Positions 9,140 through 18,236 are shown, counted from the first letter of the stretch. The stretch is 64,000 nucleotides of DNA from UBA5158 sp963692955 (GCA_963692955.1 OY843587.1:1984001-2048000), one strand, 5' to 3'. A program made the numbers and translations. Notes: generated by a model from the letters alone, not told the origin.

Positions 9140-10044
9140 TGGATACTCTTATGTTAAAAGGAATTATACTCGCGGGTGGAACTGGCAGCCGGATGCTGCC
9201 CATTACCCAATCTGTCAGTAAACAATTGCTGTCAGTCTATGACAAACCCATGATTTATTATCCTATCTCCACTCTTATGTTAGCTGGCATCAAAGACATT
9301 TTAATTATTACCTTGCCTAGCGAATTGGCTTTATTCAAGAAATTATTGGGTGACGGACGCCAATGGGGCATTCAATTTCAATATGCCGTGCAGCCAGCGC
9401 CTGAGGGCATCCCGCAGGCATTCATCATTGGAGAATCCTTTATAGGCAATGATAGCGTATGCCTCATGTTAGGGGATAATCTGCTGTACGGACAGGGTTT
9501 ACAAGGCACTTTAAGTAATGCTATGCAAGACCATACCCAGGGCGCGACTATTTTCGCCTATCCCGTTGGTGATCCCGAACGTTACGGTATTGTTGTCTTA
9601 GACGCCAATGATATGCCGGTTTCCATCACGGAAAAACCTAAGCGACCCGCTTCTAATCTGGCGGTGATAGGGATGTATTTTTATGACAACCTAGTCATAG
9701 AAATTGCGAAAAATCTAAAACCCTCCGCGCGTGGCGAACTGGAAATTACAGCCGTCAATCAGCATTATTTAAAACAGGGCCAATTGAAGGTAGTCAATCT
9801 AGGCAGAGGTATGGCCTGGCTTGACACAGGCACGCCAGACGCACTGTTAGATGCTTGTAATTTTATCCATGTTGTTGAAAAACGTCAGGGATTAAAAATA
9901 TGTTGCCCAGAGGAAATAGCATGGCGTTTGAATTTTATCGACGATGAGCAATATGAAGTTTTAGCTAAACAACTGCAAAAAAGTTTTTATGGAAAATATC
10001 TGCTTGGATTACTAACCATGAAGAAGTCTTACGAACCTGTTTAA
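9139..10044 (+). CDS. rfbA: glucose-1-phosphate thymidylyltransferase
   Basis: It makes dTDP-glucose from dTTP and glucose-1-phosphate, the first step of the dTDP-deoxyhexose pathway. GIILAGGTGSRMLPIT is the nucleotide-binding signature, followed by SKQLLSVYDKPMIYYPISTL, and TEKPKRPAS lies further on. The length of 301 residues is near the family norm of about 290. The ATG at 9139 overlaps the previous stop; an internal ATG at 9151 would give the common MLKGIILAGG start, so the first four residues are uncertain. rfbB lies one gene downstream; rfbC and rfbD are not in the window. Confidence 0.95.
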   Translation: MDTLMLKGIILAGGTGSRMLPITQSVSKQLLSVYDKPMIYYPISTLMLAGIKDILIITLPSELALFKKLLGDGRQWGIQFQYAVQPAPEGIPQAFIIGESFIGNDSVCLMLGDNLLYGQGLQGTLSNAMQDHTQGATIFAYPVGDPERYGIVVLDANDMPVSITEKPKRPASNLAVIGMYFYDNLVIEIAKNLKPSARGELEITAVNQHYLKQGQLKVVNLGRGMAWLDTGTPDALLDACNFIHVVEKRQGLKICCPEEIAWRLNFIDDEQYEVLAKQLQKSFYGKYLLGLLTMKKSYEPV

Positions 10045-10060
10045 TATTGGAGTTTTAACT

Positions 10061-11032
10061 ATGGATTTACGGCCTTATATAAATAATCAATCACAAATTA
10101 ATAAAGGGATTGAATTGATAAAACAGAATCATTTATTTTATCAGCCATTTATTTTATCAGACACATTAGAAGTAGGCGAAGGCCAAAATTTTTGTGATCA
10201 CTATAAAGATGTTTCATCGGTATTCGATCTTAATGTCTATGCGGAAGGGATTGATTTTGGCGACAGAAAACTTGCGCCCAATAAAGAATATTTCCGTGAA
10301 TGTAATGAACAATACCGTTATATGTATGACTTCGTCGCGACAACTATTAAAAAGATGTTAAATGATGATATCAGCAATACATCCTTTGCAGAAATTGGCT
10401 CTAACACCGGCTTAAATCTTTTTAACCTCGCCAAAATGGGCGCGAAATCTTGTGCGGGTTATGATTGGAATAATTTGACAACCACGTTTAACTGGTTGAA
10501 CGATATTCTTGGTACTAACGTTCAATTCAAACAAGGTATTTGGGACAATCTTTATCATCGATTCACGACTATGGATGTGCCGGAAGTCGACGTCATGATT
10601 AATACGATTTATACCAACCATCAATGTGATCCGTTGCAATTTTTAGCTTATATATGTGATAGAGCCAAAGTTGGTGCCTTTTTATGGGTTTTAGTCCATC
10701 CAGGTGACACTTATACCATTACATTTACACATCAAGCGCATGACATTTTAGTGAATGAAAATAGTTTATTTCCACTTTGCATAAATAACGACGTAAATAT
10801 ATCAAAAAAACTATTTTTACAATCACTAAAATCACTCGGTTTTGGTGAAGTCACTGAATTACATCCCAACATGGAAAATAATAAATTAAAATATTTTACC
10901 GATAACTTTGTAATGTTTTATGCAAAAAGAACTTCTGAAGTTCGCAGCGCTTATTGGCAAAGAGAACATTCTATAAAAAACTTAATTCCAAAAAAATCAT
11001 TACTGCATAAAATGGTTACCAGGATGACATAA
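10061..11032 (+). CDS. SAM-dependent methyltransferase
   Basis: This 323-residue protein contains FAEIGSNTGLNL at residues 109-120, the SAM-binding motif I, followed by an acidic/aromatic GYDWNN at the end of strand 2. A GGAG site lies 9 bases ahead of the ATG. It sits between rfbA and rfbB, so it may act on a dTDP-sugar-derived residue. The acceptor is unknown. It is AT-rich like its neighbours. Confidence 0.72.
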   Translation: MDLRPYINNQSQINKGIELIKQNHLFYQPFILSDTLEVGEGQNFCDHYKDVSSVFDLNVYAEGIDFGDRKLAPNKEYFRECNEQYRYMYDFVATTIKKMLNDDISNTSFAEIGSNTGLNLFNLAKMGAKSCAGYDWNNLTTTFNWLNDILGTNVQFKQGIWDNLYHRFTTMDVPEVDVMINTIYTNHQCDPLQFLAYICDRAKVGAFLWVLVHPGDTYTITFTHQAHDILVNENSLFPLCINNDVNISKKLFLQSLKSLGFGEVTELHPNMENNKLKYFTDNFVMFYAKRTSEVRSAYWQREHSIKNLIPKKSLLHKMVTRMT

Positions 11033-11035
11033 CAT

Positions 11036-12085
11036 ATGCGAACATATGCTCCAAAAAATATATTAGTTACAGGCGGCGCTGGCTTTATAGGTACAAACTT
11101 CATTCACAGTTATTTAAATGCTGGTGTTCATCAAGTCGTGAATTTATATAAGCTGACCTATGCGGCAGACAGCAAAAGACTAGCTAAACACCAGCAAAAC
11201 CAGCGTTTAGTGTCTATATGTGGTGACATATGTGATTACGATTTTGTTGTCAATTTACTCCAAAAATATGAAATTACTACGATTATTAATTTTGCCGCGG
11301 AAAGCCATGTCGACCGTTCTATCCGTGATCCGCTGATTTTTGCAAAATCAAACGTGTTAGGTACGGTGTCTCTGTTAGAAGCGGCCAGAGTTTATTGGCA
11401 ATCGGAGCTTCGGTTGAGAAATGATGAATGTTTGTTTTATCAAATTTCAACCGATGAAGTGTTTGGCAGTTTAGAATTTGACGTAGAAGCATCTACCGAA
11501 AGCGATAAGTATCAACCGCGCTCGCCCTACTCTGCTTCTAAAGCGGGGGCGGACCATTTTGTCCATGCTTATCAACATACTTTTGATTTACCCGTGGTAA
11601 TTAGTCATTGCAGTAATAACTATGGACCGTACCAGCATAATGAAAAATTTATTCCGACAATTATTAACGCTTGTTTGAATTGGCAGCCTATTCCTATCTA
11701 CGGCAATGGCAAAAACATCCGTGATTGGATTTACGTGGAAGACCACTGCGCTGCGATTCAAACCGTTCTAGAAAGGGGATTAGTAGGCCAAACTTATAAC
11801 ATTGGCGCTAATAATCAATTGAGCAATAATGCCCTCGCGCAAGAGATTTGCATACTTATGGATAAACTGTTCCCACGCTCAGAATCCTACAGTTCACTAT
11901 TATCATATGTGCCTGACAGATTAGGACATGATCTTCGTTATGCGTTAAACATCACTAAAATTCAGCAAGAGTTACGATGGCAACCGTCTGTCGACTTGCA
12001 AACAGGATTATTGAAGACAATCAACTTTTACAAAAATACTAGCGCTAATACGCTGCGCAAGGACAGTTATGAAAATGTTTTATGA
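11036..12085 (+). CDS. rfbB: dTDP-glucose 4,6-dehydratase
   Basis: It converts dTDP-glucose to dTDP-4-keto-6-deoxyglucose. TGGAGFIGTNF is the NAD loop, AAESHVDRSI is conserved, STDEVFGSL holds the catalytic Thr-Asp-Glu, YSASK is the YxxxK pair, and SNNYGPYQ is diagnostic of the family. The length of 349 residues is normal. One oddity: the family segment VDKLTYAGN reads LYKLTYAAD, so the Asp that holds the adenine ribose of NAD is Tyr, reachable by a single G-to-T change. The catalytic residues are intact, so activity is plausible but cofactor affinity may be changed. Confidence 0.92.
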   Translation: MRTYAPKNILVTGGAGFIGTNFIHSYLNAGVHQVVNLYKLTYAADSKRLAKHQQNQRLVSICGDICDYDFVVNLLQKYEITTIINFAAESHVDRSIRDPLIFAKSNVLGTVSLLEAARVYWQSELRLRNDECLFYQISTDEVFGSLEFDVEASTESDKYQPRSPYSASKAGADHFVHAYQHTFDLPVVISHCSNNYGPYQHNEKFIPTIINACLNWQPIPIYGNGKNIRDWIYVEDHCAAIQTVLERGLVGQTYNIGANNQLSNNALAQEICILMDKLFPRSESYSSLLSYVPDRLGHDLRYALNITKIQQELRWQPSVDLQTGLLKTINFYKNTSANTLRKDSYENVL

Positions 12086-12335
12086 CGCGCTTATGGATGA
12101 GATTTTAATTAATAAAAATAACAACCATAATGATAATTTCGATGAATATATGAAACTAGATGGCTGTTACAGTCGTAATCTACCAACATTAACTATTAAT
12201 CTTTATCACAAACCGGATGATTTTATTACTATTCCAAAATTCTTAAATAATCTTAATCTAGGATATCGATTTTACCATGACCATCACACTATTCATGTTT
12301 GGGAAACTGTGTTATTAAGAGTTCCCAATAAATAG
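12069..12335 (+). pseudogene. C-terminal fragment of an FkbM-type methyltransferase
   Basis: The 88-codon frame begins inside the end of rfbB and encodes LTINLYHKPDDF, ITIPKFLN and WETVL. This matches the order of the FkbM C-terminus (LYHKPEDLWEIP...YxFYLRHH...ETVLYA) but nothing of the SAM-binding domain. A complete FkbM protein of about 230-290 residues occurs at 22244. I read it as the tail of a methyltransferase gene lost by rearrangement, now captured downstream of rfbB. Whether the fragment is still translated is open. Confidence 0.55.
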
Positions 12336-12451
12336 ATAGTAATATAACAATACAAACCCACTCCAGGAATGCTGTAATAGTGGGATGATGGGCTGTCGCA
12401 TTTCATGCGAATGGTACTTTTGCAGATGTCTCAAATATTCAATCCAACCTA

Positions 12452-13222
12452 TCACCATATTTTCCAGGGAGCATTGCCACACTCCCACAATGCTTCAAGA
12501 TGTTTTTTATCGCGTAATGTATCCATAGCATACCAAAAATCATCATGTTGAAAAGCGCCCATACGGTTTTCTTTAGCCAGTTTTTCGAGTGGTTCACGCT
12601 CCCAAATACTAGCGTCGTTCTCTATATAATCTAAAACCAGAGGAGATAATACGAAGAACCCGCCATTAGCCCAACCACTACCGCCAAAGGGTTTTTCTTG
12701 AAAGCTAATTATTTTATTAGCCTCAACATCAATAGCGCCAAAGCGGGCGGGCGGGCGAATAGCAGTTAGCGTCGCTAAGTTTTTTTGAGCCTTATGCAAA
12801 TCTATGACTTTCGTAATATTCACATTCGATAATCCATCGCCATAAGTAAAACAAAAATCTTCATGCTCCGGCAAATACCTTGCAACACGCTTAAGACGGC
12901 CACCCGTCATGGTATTTTCACCTGTTTCAACTAAAGTAATAGCCCAAGGTTCCACATGATTTTGATGAATTGTCGTGGTATTACTTTTCATGTCGATGGT
13001 GATGTCGGACATATGTAAAAAATAATTAACGAAGTATTCTTTGATCATATAGCCTTTATACCCTAGGCATATGACAAAATCATTGAGACCAAACGAAGAG
13101 TAAATCTTCATGATATGCCAAAGGATAGGTTTGCCGCCGATTTCGATCATAGGCTTCGGTCTTGTCATCGTTTCTTCGCTAATGCGGGTGCCAAACCCAC
13201 CTGCGAGAATCACAACTTTCAT
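12452..13222 (-). CDS. rfbF: glucose-1-phosphate cytidylyltransferase
   Basis: It makes CDP-glucose, the precursor of CDP-linked 3,6-dideoxyhexoses. MKVVILAGGFGTRISEETM, then RPKPMIEIGGKPILWHIMKI, are typical of RfbF/DdhA. The length of 256 residues matches the family (about 257). I place the start at 13222 because AAGGAG lies 6 bases ahead and the protein then begins exactly like its homologues; the frame is open 15 codons further. It is convergent with the rfbB block and follows a PhyH gene on the same strand. A CDP-glucose 4,6-dehydratase is not in the window, but the RfbH-like dehydratase at the left edge hints that it lies just outside. Confidence 0.94.
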   Translation of the reverse strand: MKVVILAGGFGTRISEETMTRPKPMIEIGGKPILWHIMKIYSSFGLNDFVICLGYKGYMIKEYFVNYFLHMSDITIDMKSNTTTIHQNHVEPWAITLVETGENTMTGGRLKRVARYLPEHEDFCFTYGDGLSNVNITKVIDLHKAQKNLATLTAIRPPARFGAIDVEANKIISFQEKPFGGSGWANGGFFVLSPLVLDYIENDASIWEREPLEKLAKENRMGAFQHDDFWYAMDTLRDKKHLEALWECGNAPWKIW

Positions 13223-13244
13223 TACAATCTCCTTTCTCAAACCC

Positions 13245-14069
13245 TTAGAATGAATAAACTTCTTCAAGTAATGCTTTATTCGGAAAACTTGGATTTAATA
13301 ACTCTCTTTCAATGATACGCTTTTGTGCGCTAGGATAATTTCGTTCGATAAAAGTTTTTTCACATGCATTTTCATAGCGAGCACTACCTGCGATTCTAAA
13401 ACCTCTGTCACCTAACAATGACGTTCGATGCAAAATAAAATTTGACATGAATAGCACGTCACCCTGATTGACTTCCATTGGAATAAAATCATTTTCATTG
13501 TAGGAATCAGGATCAACAGCATAAATATTCTGCGCGCTTTTCCCGGGAAACAAACCCTGTCTGTGACTGCCAGGAATTAACTCGACTGGATAATTATTTC
13601 TGTCGACGTTCATAAACGGAAACCATATCGTAATCGTATCCAGACCACTTTGCAGCGCTGGCCAATCCTGATGTGCGCCTACCCCATGATAACCATCCGT
13701 AATTTTTAAATCACCAGCCATGACATGGACAACAGGGGATGTTTGAAAAATAGCTCGTTCAATCCCAAATGATTTTGTGATTGCAACAATAGATTCATGC
13801 ATTATTAATGCCTGCAGTGAAAAAAGTTTCGCCCACAATTTTAATGACTGCAAATAAATCTGTTGATTCTGAGAATGCAGCATTCGCATATGTCGATGAA
13901 CGCCTTCTGAAGTATCGACAGCTGTTTCAATGTAAGCAAAACGATTTAATTGCTGAACGAGTATGAGGTCCATTTCGTAAAAACTCTTTTGGAGTATCTC
14001 TATTGAAAAGATGTTTCGTGCTATATAATAACCATCTTTCTTGTAAAGTTCAGCAGCGGTTGGTCGCAT
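13245..14069 (-). CDS. PhyH family dioxygenase (intact copy of a triplicated 5' end)
   Basis: This 274-residue protein has H133 and D135 in GAHQDWPAL, a distal His in FILHRTSLLGDRGF and an Arg soon after, completing the Fe(II)/2-oxoglutarate site. The gene is intact, but its first 40 codons recur as broken copies at 16926-17096 and 18121-18236. In both of those the fragment faces a glycosidase-like gene start about 45 bases away. Here the upstream partner is replaced by the end of the GT41 gene 19 bases away. It probably hydroxylates a sugar or lipid substituent. rfbF lies 22 bases downstream. Confidence 0.85.
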   Translation of the reverse strand: MRPTAAELYKKDGYYIARNIFSIEILQKSFYEMDLILVQQLNRFAYIETAVDTSEGVHRHMRMLHSQNQQIYLQSLKLWAKLFSLQALIMHESIVAITKSFGIERAIFQTSPVVHVMAGDLKITDGYHGVGAHQDWPALQSGLDTITIWFPFMNVDRNNYPVELIPGSHRQGLFPGKSAQNIYAVDPDSYNENDFIPMEVNQGDVLFMSNFILHRTSLLGDRGFRIAGSARYENACEKTFIERNYPSAQKRIIERELLNPSFPNKALLEEVYSF

Positions 14070-14088
14070 AACTCACCATAAGTAATCT

Positions 14089-15573
14089 TTAAAAATTAAT
14101 AGGAACAGAAGTATTGTCACAATATTTTATCCACATACCAAAATACGCATTTTCGAGATTGGTTACGAAACCATTGATATCCCCGTAAGAAGATTTCCGG
14201 AAATTATCTCGTAGATTATTTCTATAGTTTATGAGCCGTTCTTGACTTGAAGCTAATATAACTGCTTTATTAATAAATTCATCTTCTGAATAAGACACTA
14301 ACTCTGGGTGGCCTATTCTCTCCAAAATAACTTTCCCATGTTGCATGCAATAAGTATTCCCAGATAATGTTAAAACAGGCACACCTTGCCATAAAGCTTC
14401 AAGAGTTGTAGTGCCTCCCCCATGCGGAATTGTATCCAAAGCAATATCCATTTTTGAATAACACTCTAACATCTTCTGATGTTCTGAAAACCCTTCTAGA
14501 TAAACTCTATCTTCCCCAATGCCCAGAAATTCAAATTGCTTTTGATACGCTTCTAGATATCTCGATTCACTCAGGACACCCGCTTTCATGTACAGTTTCG
14601 CGCTCGGAATTTCTTTTAAAACTTTACACCATAAATCTATCACTGCTCCATTAACTTTATGCGCGGCACCAAATGAGCCGAAAGTAATATAACCATTTTC
14701 CAAACAGGGTGCCGGTGACGGACATGGAAAATATTCGGGAAATATGGCTATGCCTGTCGCGCCTTTAATGAAATAGAAAGATTCAGTATAATACGATTGC
14801 AGGTTATCGATATTAATCCCATCACCCACCATGATGTAATCAAACCCAGGAACACCAGAAGTAGTAGAAATATTATAAAAGCTCACCTGTACGGGAGCGG
14901 GTTTTCTTGCTATAACTCCATACCTATTAATTGCGCAATGCCCATTTAATTCTAATAGAATATCAATTTTATCTTTTCTAATTAATTCACAAAGCACTTC
15001 GTCATTAAAATCCTTGGTATCATGCCATACATCTGCGATAGCTTTAATGTCTTCAGATACTTCACCTATATTTGTATCAGAATAACAAAAAATATTTGTT
15101 CGCCGCCGATTATGAGCTGCAATAAAAGGAAGTAATTGAGAGCGTGAAACAGTGTTATGAAAAAAATGACAAATATAGCCAATATTTAATTTTCTATTCT
15201 GAGTCAGTTCATTATCGTAAGAATTATAACGAGATACATCTTTAAAAAAAAAACTATAAGCCGATGCTTCACGATACATTTTTTCCATTGTACATGTTGG
15301 ATTAAGCAGCAGACATTGTAGATAACCGCTATAGGTTGCCGGAATAAATGCTGCATCAAGGCTAAGTCTATAATAGGTTTCTGCTAAATCAGGTTGACCA
15401 ATTTTCAGTAAAAAATCAGCCATATCACTATAAGCATTTGCTAATGAATCTCGCGCCGCATATGAATTCTCCCCAACCTTTTTAACTAGATCTAAAATTC
15501 CTAATCGGGATAATTTAATAATATTTTCGAGTAAAGATAATTCGTTATTTATTTCTTTATTTTCTAAAGGCAT
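14089..15573 (-). CDS. GT41 (SPINDLY/O-GlcNAc-transferase-like) glycosyltransferase
   Basis: This 494-residue protein carries a short helical TPR-like N-terminus (about residues 40-95) followed by a GT41-type catalytic region. NIGYICHFFHN (from residue 130) corresponds to the His-containing start of the OGT N-lobe, and STTSGVPGFDYIMV matches the WxGxxGTSG...DY segment. FGSFGAAHKVN holds the Lys that contacts UDP in OGT, and HGGGTTTLEALWQGVPVLTL is the donor-binding loop. Such enzymes glycosylate proteins (OGT, HMW1C relatives) or, in bacterial glycan loci, other acceptors. The substrate is unknown. Confidence 0.82.
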   Translation of the reverse strand: MPLENKEINNELSLLENIIKLSRLGILDLVKKVGENSYAARDSLANAYSDMADFLLKIGQPDLAETYYRLSLDAAFIPATYSGYLQCLLLNPTCTMEKMYREASAYSFFFKDVSRYNSYDNELTQNRKLNIGYICHFFHNTVSRSQLLPFIAAHNRRRTNIFCYSDTNIGEVSEDIKAIADVWHDTKDFNDEVLCELIRKDKIDILLELNGHCAINRYGVIARKPAPVQVSFYNISTTSGVPGFDYIMVGDGINIDNLQSYYTESFYFIKGATGIAIFPEYFPCPSPAPCLENGYITFGSFGAAHKVNGAVIDLWCKVLKEIPSAKLYMKAGVLSESRYLEAYQKQFEFLGIGEDRVYLEGFSEHQKMLECYSKMDIALDTIPHGGGTTTLEALWQGVPVLTLSGNTYCMQHGKVILERIGHPELVSYSEDEFINKAVILASSQERLINYRNNLRDNFRKSSYGDINGFVTNLENAYFGMWIKYCDNTSVPINF

Positions 15574-15622
15574 GATTGATTCTCAATAGCTAATAACGAT
15601 AACGCTTGCCACATCATAATGA

Positions 15623-16837
15623 TCAAACACAAATGATATTATCCCATCTTATCGCTTTAAATCCATTTTTGTTCAGACGCTCCGCAATCATTGGTTGTAT
15701 CACTGGATTTGTAGCCACAATGATTCCATCCGGATTCAAATCTTTTAGCTTTTCATAAGGAAGAATATCTTTACCATGAATAGTTTGATCTGAGCCGCCA
15801 TCAATAATACAAGCCTGGACCTTGTTCCATATATAAGGGGCATAACCAGCCAATATACACGCCCAACCACCGCTACCAAAACAATATAATCTTTCAAACC
15901 CACTCAATTGAGATTGTAAATTTTCATCTAATTTTCCAAAATCTAAAAAATATTTCTTACGGGCATCAAATAATTTCTGTCTGTTTATATCATTTAACTC
16001 ATTGGGTAAATAAAGCGACTCCGAAATTTTAATTTCATCAGAGCTTCTCTCAGGAAGGCGGCATACGAGCAGTTGATTATGTTCATAGTCCATGTTTTCA
16101 GCGCCACCGGGACAGTTTGAACTTAACAAAGGTATTAATCCCGCTTTGCGGGTAAGTTTATCAAGATGATAAGGTAACATAGAAAAATTATGATCTGAGC
16201 GCATTATTTCTAAATTGGGTATAGACGCATTAGGACAAGAAATTAGTAAACGGCCTTCCGGTGAAAGCATTTCTTTTAAATCATGCAAAAAAGCGACTGG
16301 ATCTTGTGTATGCTCAATCACATGTACAGTATAAATAACATCGTATTTTTGCTTTGCTATCATTTCAGGAACATCGACCCCAATCATGCCTTGAACTACG
16401 TTAATACCATTTGATTGGGCAGCTTGCACAGCAGTTATCACGGGCTCAACACCAATGCACTCTGCATCCTTCCACAATGACTGTACCGCTTCCAATGTCG
16501 CACCATTACCGCAACCCACTTCTAATACTTTCTTGGGATAAAATGGCGCAACAGCTAATGTAAAAGCTCTAGCGAGAGCCTCGTATCGGCTTGCAACAAA
16601 TTGCTCTGATGCGGGACGGTTATTATAAATGTCATAATTTTCAGTGTATAAGGTTGCTAAAGTTTTAGTGTCTGGTACAGAAGTCGATTGTACCAATCCA
16701 CACTCACCGCATTGCGCCTTCAATAGAGGCTGATTTAAGATTGCACCATCTGAACGAACAGAGCGGCTTTGATGCGGACTAGGTAGCTCAAGCCATGAAA
16801 AACTATTACATACTATACAGACTGGTTTAAAACTCAT
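15623..16837 (-). CDS. C-methyltransferase-like protein (zinc-binding N-terminus + SAM domain + C-terminal Rossmann domain)
   Basis: PVCIVCN and QCGECGLVQ form a four-Cys zinc site typical of sugar C-methyltransferases (TylC3/NovU type). They are followed by LEVGCGNGATLEAV as SAM motif I, VIYTVHVIEHTQDP, and a C-terminal domain with YCFGSGGWACILAGY, another glycine-rich Rossmann loop as in Methyltransf_14. I start at the ATG at 16837, which puts the first Cys pair near the N-terminus. The frame runs open to a GTG at 16948, but that part coincides with the broken phyH copy. With rfbA/rfbB present, a 3-C-methyl deoxysugar is a reasonable inference. Length from this start is 404 residues. Confidence 0.75.
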   Translation of the reverse strand: MSFKPVCIVCNSFSWLELPSPHQSRSVRSDGAILNQPLLKAQCGECGLVQSTSVPDTKTLATLYTENYDIYNNRPASEQFVASRYEALARAFTLAVAPFYPKKVLEVGCGNGATLEAVQSLWKDAECIGVEPVITAVQAAQSNGINVVQGMIGVDVPEMIAKQKYDVIYTVHVIEHTQDPVAFLHDLKEMLSPEGRLLISCPNASIPNLEIMRSDHNFSMLPYHLDKLTRKAGLIPLLSSNCPGGAENMDYEHNQLLVCRLPERSSDEIKISESLYLPNELNDINRQKLFDARKKYFLDFGKLDENLQSQLSGFERLYCFGSGGWACILAGYAPYIWNKVQACIIDGGSDQTIHGKDILPYEKLKDLNPDGIIVATNPVIQPMIAERLNKNGFKAIRWDNIICV

Positions 16838-16925
16838 TTTTGGATTTGATGATTGCACGCTGCTGTCCTTATATGCTAGCAAATGTGAAAAATTTTTGGC
16901 GAAAGTTATATAGAATACAGCAATC

Positions 16926-17096
16926 TCATGGGTAACTGAGCGTCTCACAAATCTCAGGATATCCCGGGCTATTTAACTGCTGGACAACAATAAGATCCCT
17001 TTCATAAAGGCACTGATTGAGAGAGTCATGTGGCAAAAGGTTTCGTGCTATATAATAACCATCTTTCTTGTAAAGCCTAGCAGCAGTTGGTAGCAT
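16926..17096 (-). pseudogene. truncated 5' fragment of a PhyH gene (copy 2)
   Basis: The frame of 56 codons opens MLPTAARLYKKDGYYIARNL and continues with YERDLIVVQQLN, matching the intact PhyH protein at 13245-14069 over its first 42 residues (RPTAAELYKKDGYYIARN, FYEMDLILVQQLN). After that the similarity ends and a stop follows. The break lies just ahead of the C-methyltransferase gene. Together with the next two entries it marks a duplicated divergent gene pair. No function is expected. Confidence 0.8.
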
Positions 17097-17143
17097 AACT
17101 CACCGTAATTATCGGAATCTAATTATAGTCTTGGAAAAACTAA

Positions 17144-17413
17144 ATGTCATGGAAATATAATGGCTTAATCTTTCAATCCAGTGGCCAATTTGGCTGGATC
17201 ATTTACCATACTCATGTGCTTATGGTCCATGTTATGGACATAGATTCCGCTGCTTTTTTTCAACCCTCAAATGCAGTGGAGAAAAGCTTAAGCGTGTGTA
17301 TAGGTGTGGACAAAAATAAACCCACAGTCAGCACAATTTCATGCCCAGCTCTACTCTCAAGTATCACCATATCTTTTTTTAAAGGTTTGGAGCCAAAGAC
17401 TCGGAACCATTGA
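17144..17413 (+). pseudogene. truncated copy of the glycosidase-like gene at 18281
   Basis: The frame begins MSWKYNGLIFQSSGQFGW, and the intact protein at 18281 begins MSWKKKGLIFQPSGEFGW. Similarity continues through VDKNKP versus LDKNNP near codon 63. It then jumps: TGCCCAGCT near 17342 matches the intact gene at about 18538, implying an internal deletion of about 70 bases, and after this the frame runs into unrelated sequence. Only about a quarter of the gene remains. It diverges from the broken phyH copy with a gap of 47 bases. The whole interval 16838-17435 holds only these two remnants. Confidence 0.8.
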
Positions 17414-17435
17414 AAAACGAATCTAAGGATTAATT

Positions 17436-18101
17436 ATGTTAGCAACATTTAAGAAGAAATTAACATCACTACGTAAACAGAAAGCTTCGAATCCGAAATT
17501 AAAACCTATTAGTTTACGAGGACGGACTAAACTCAAATTGAATCTTGGGTCATCCTGTGAAGTTCAGACAGGATTTATCAATATTGATTACAATTCACAA
17601 AGCTTCAATATCCCCCGCGTGCCAGGATCGGAGTGTCTTCTGCATGATTTATCGAAGGGTATACCAGCAGACAATGATTCGGTAACTTATATTTACTCTT
17701 CACATTTTTTTGAACATTTGGAACATTTTGATTTAATCCATTTATTAGCTGATTGTCATCGTGTATTAGAAAATCAAGGTGTCTTGCGCTTAGCCATGCC
17801 GAACTTTGTCCAGGTTTTATCAGCATACCATAATCGAGATCCTAAATTTTTTGATTTTGCAGTAAATGAAAAAAACGTCAGCCATTACCGTATGCCTATT
17901 GAAGATGTAAAATGGGCTGATGTTGTCAGTCTTGCGTTTTATGAGTGGGGCGAACATAAATATTTTTATGATACAGAAAAACTTGTAGCCATGCTAAAAC
18001 GTGCTGGCTTTACTAATATTCAGGAAGCTAATTTTGATCCTGTACTTGATGTAATTTACAGAGAAGGCCATACGTTCTACTTAAATGCGACGAAAGGTTG
18101 A
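17436..18101 (+). CDS. SAM-dependent methyltransferase (Methyltransf_11-like)
   Basis: This 221-residue protein starts with a basic stretch, then LKLNLGSSCEVQTGFINIDYN: a motif I in which the usual GCG is GSS, followed by the acidic residue of strand 2. YSSHFFEHLEHF and HRVLENQGVLRLAMPN are the post-I and motif III regions of this group, often found in glycan loci. AAGGATTA lies ahead of the ATG. It sits between the two copies of the glycosidase-like gene, so it probably came in with, or was caught by, the duplication. The acceptor is unknown. Confidence 0.75.
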   Translation: MLATFKKKLTSLRKQKASNPKLKPISLRGRTKLKLNLGSSCEVQTGFINIDYNSQSFNIPRVPGSECLLHDLSKGIPADNDSVTYIYSSHFFEHLEHFDLIHLLADCHRVLENQGVLRLAMPNFVQVLSAYHNRDPKFFDFAVNEKNVSHYRMPIEDVKWADVVSLAFYEWGEHKYFYDTEKLVAMLKRAGFTNIQEANFDPVLDVIYREGHTFYLNATKG

Positions 18102-18120
18102 GTCATATTCGCTATTTTTT

Positions 18121-18236
18121 TGGATCAGAACGACGTACATTCCATAAAAACTCTTTTGGATAGCCTATATTGGCAAATAGGTCTCGTGTTAGTTATAACC
18201 AACTTTCTTGTATATCCAAATAGCAGTTGATAGCAT
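18121..18236 (-). pseudogene. degenerate 5' fragment of a PhyH gene (copy 3)
   Basis: Read on the minus strand from the ATG at 18236, it gives MLSTAIWIYKKVGYN, a stop, HETYLPI, a stop, then AIQKSFYGM. This lines up without gaps to MRPTAAELYKKDGYY...ILQKSFYEM of the intact PhyH protein at 13245-14069. Two in-frame stops show that it is dead. The intact glycosidase-like gene starts 44 bases away in the opposite direction. It is more diverged from the intact gene than the copy at 16926-17096. Confidence 0.78.

Noticed and set aside
12357..12384. CCCACT...AGTGGG hairpin between the FkbM fragment and rfbF
   Set aside because: The loop is about 16 bases and no T run follows on either strand, so it is not a credible terminator.
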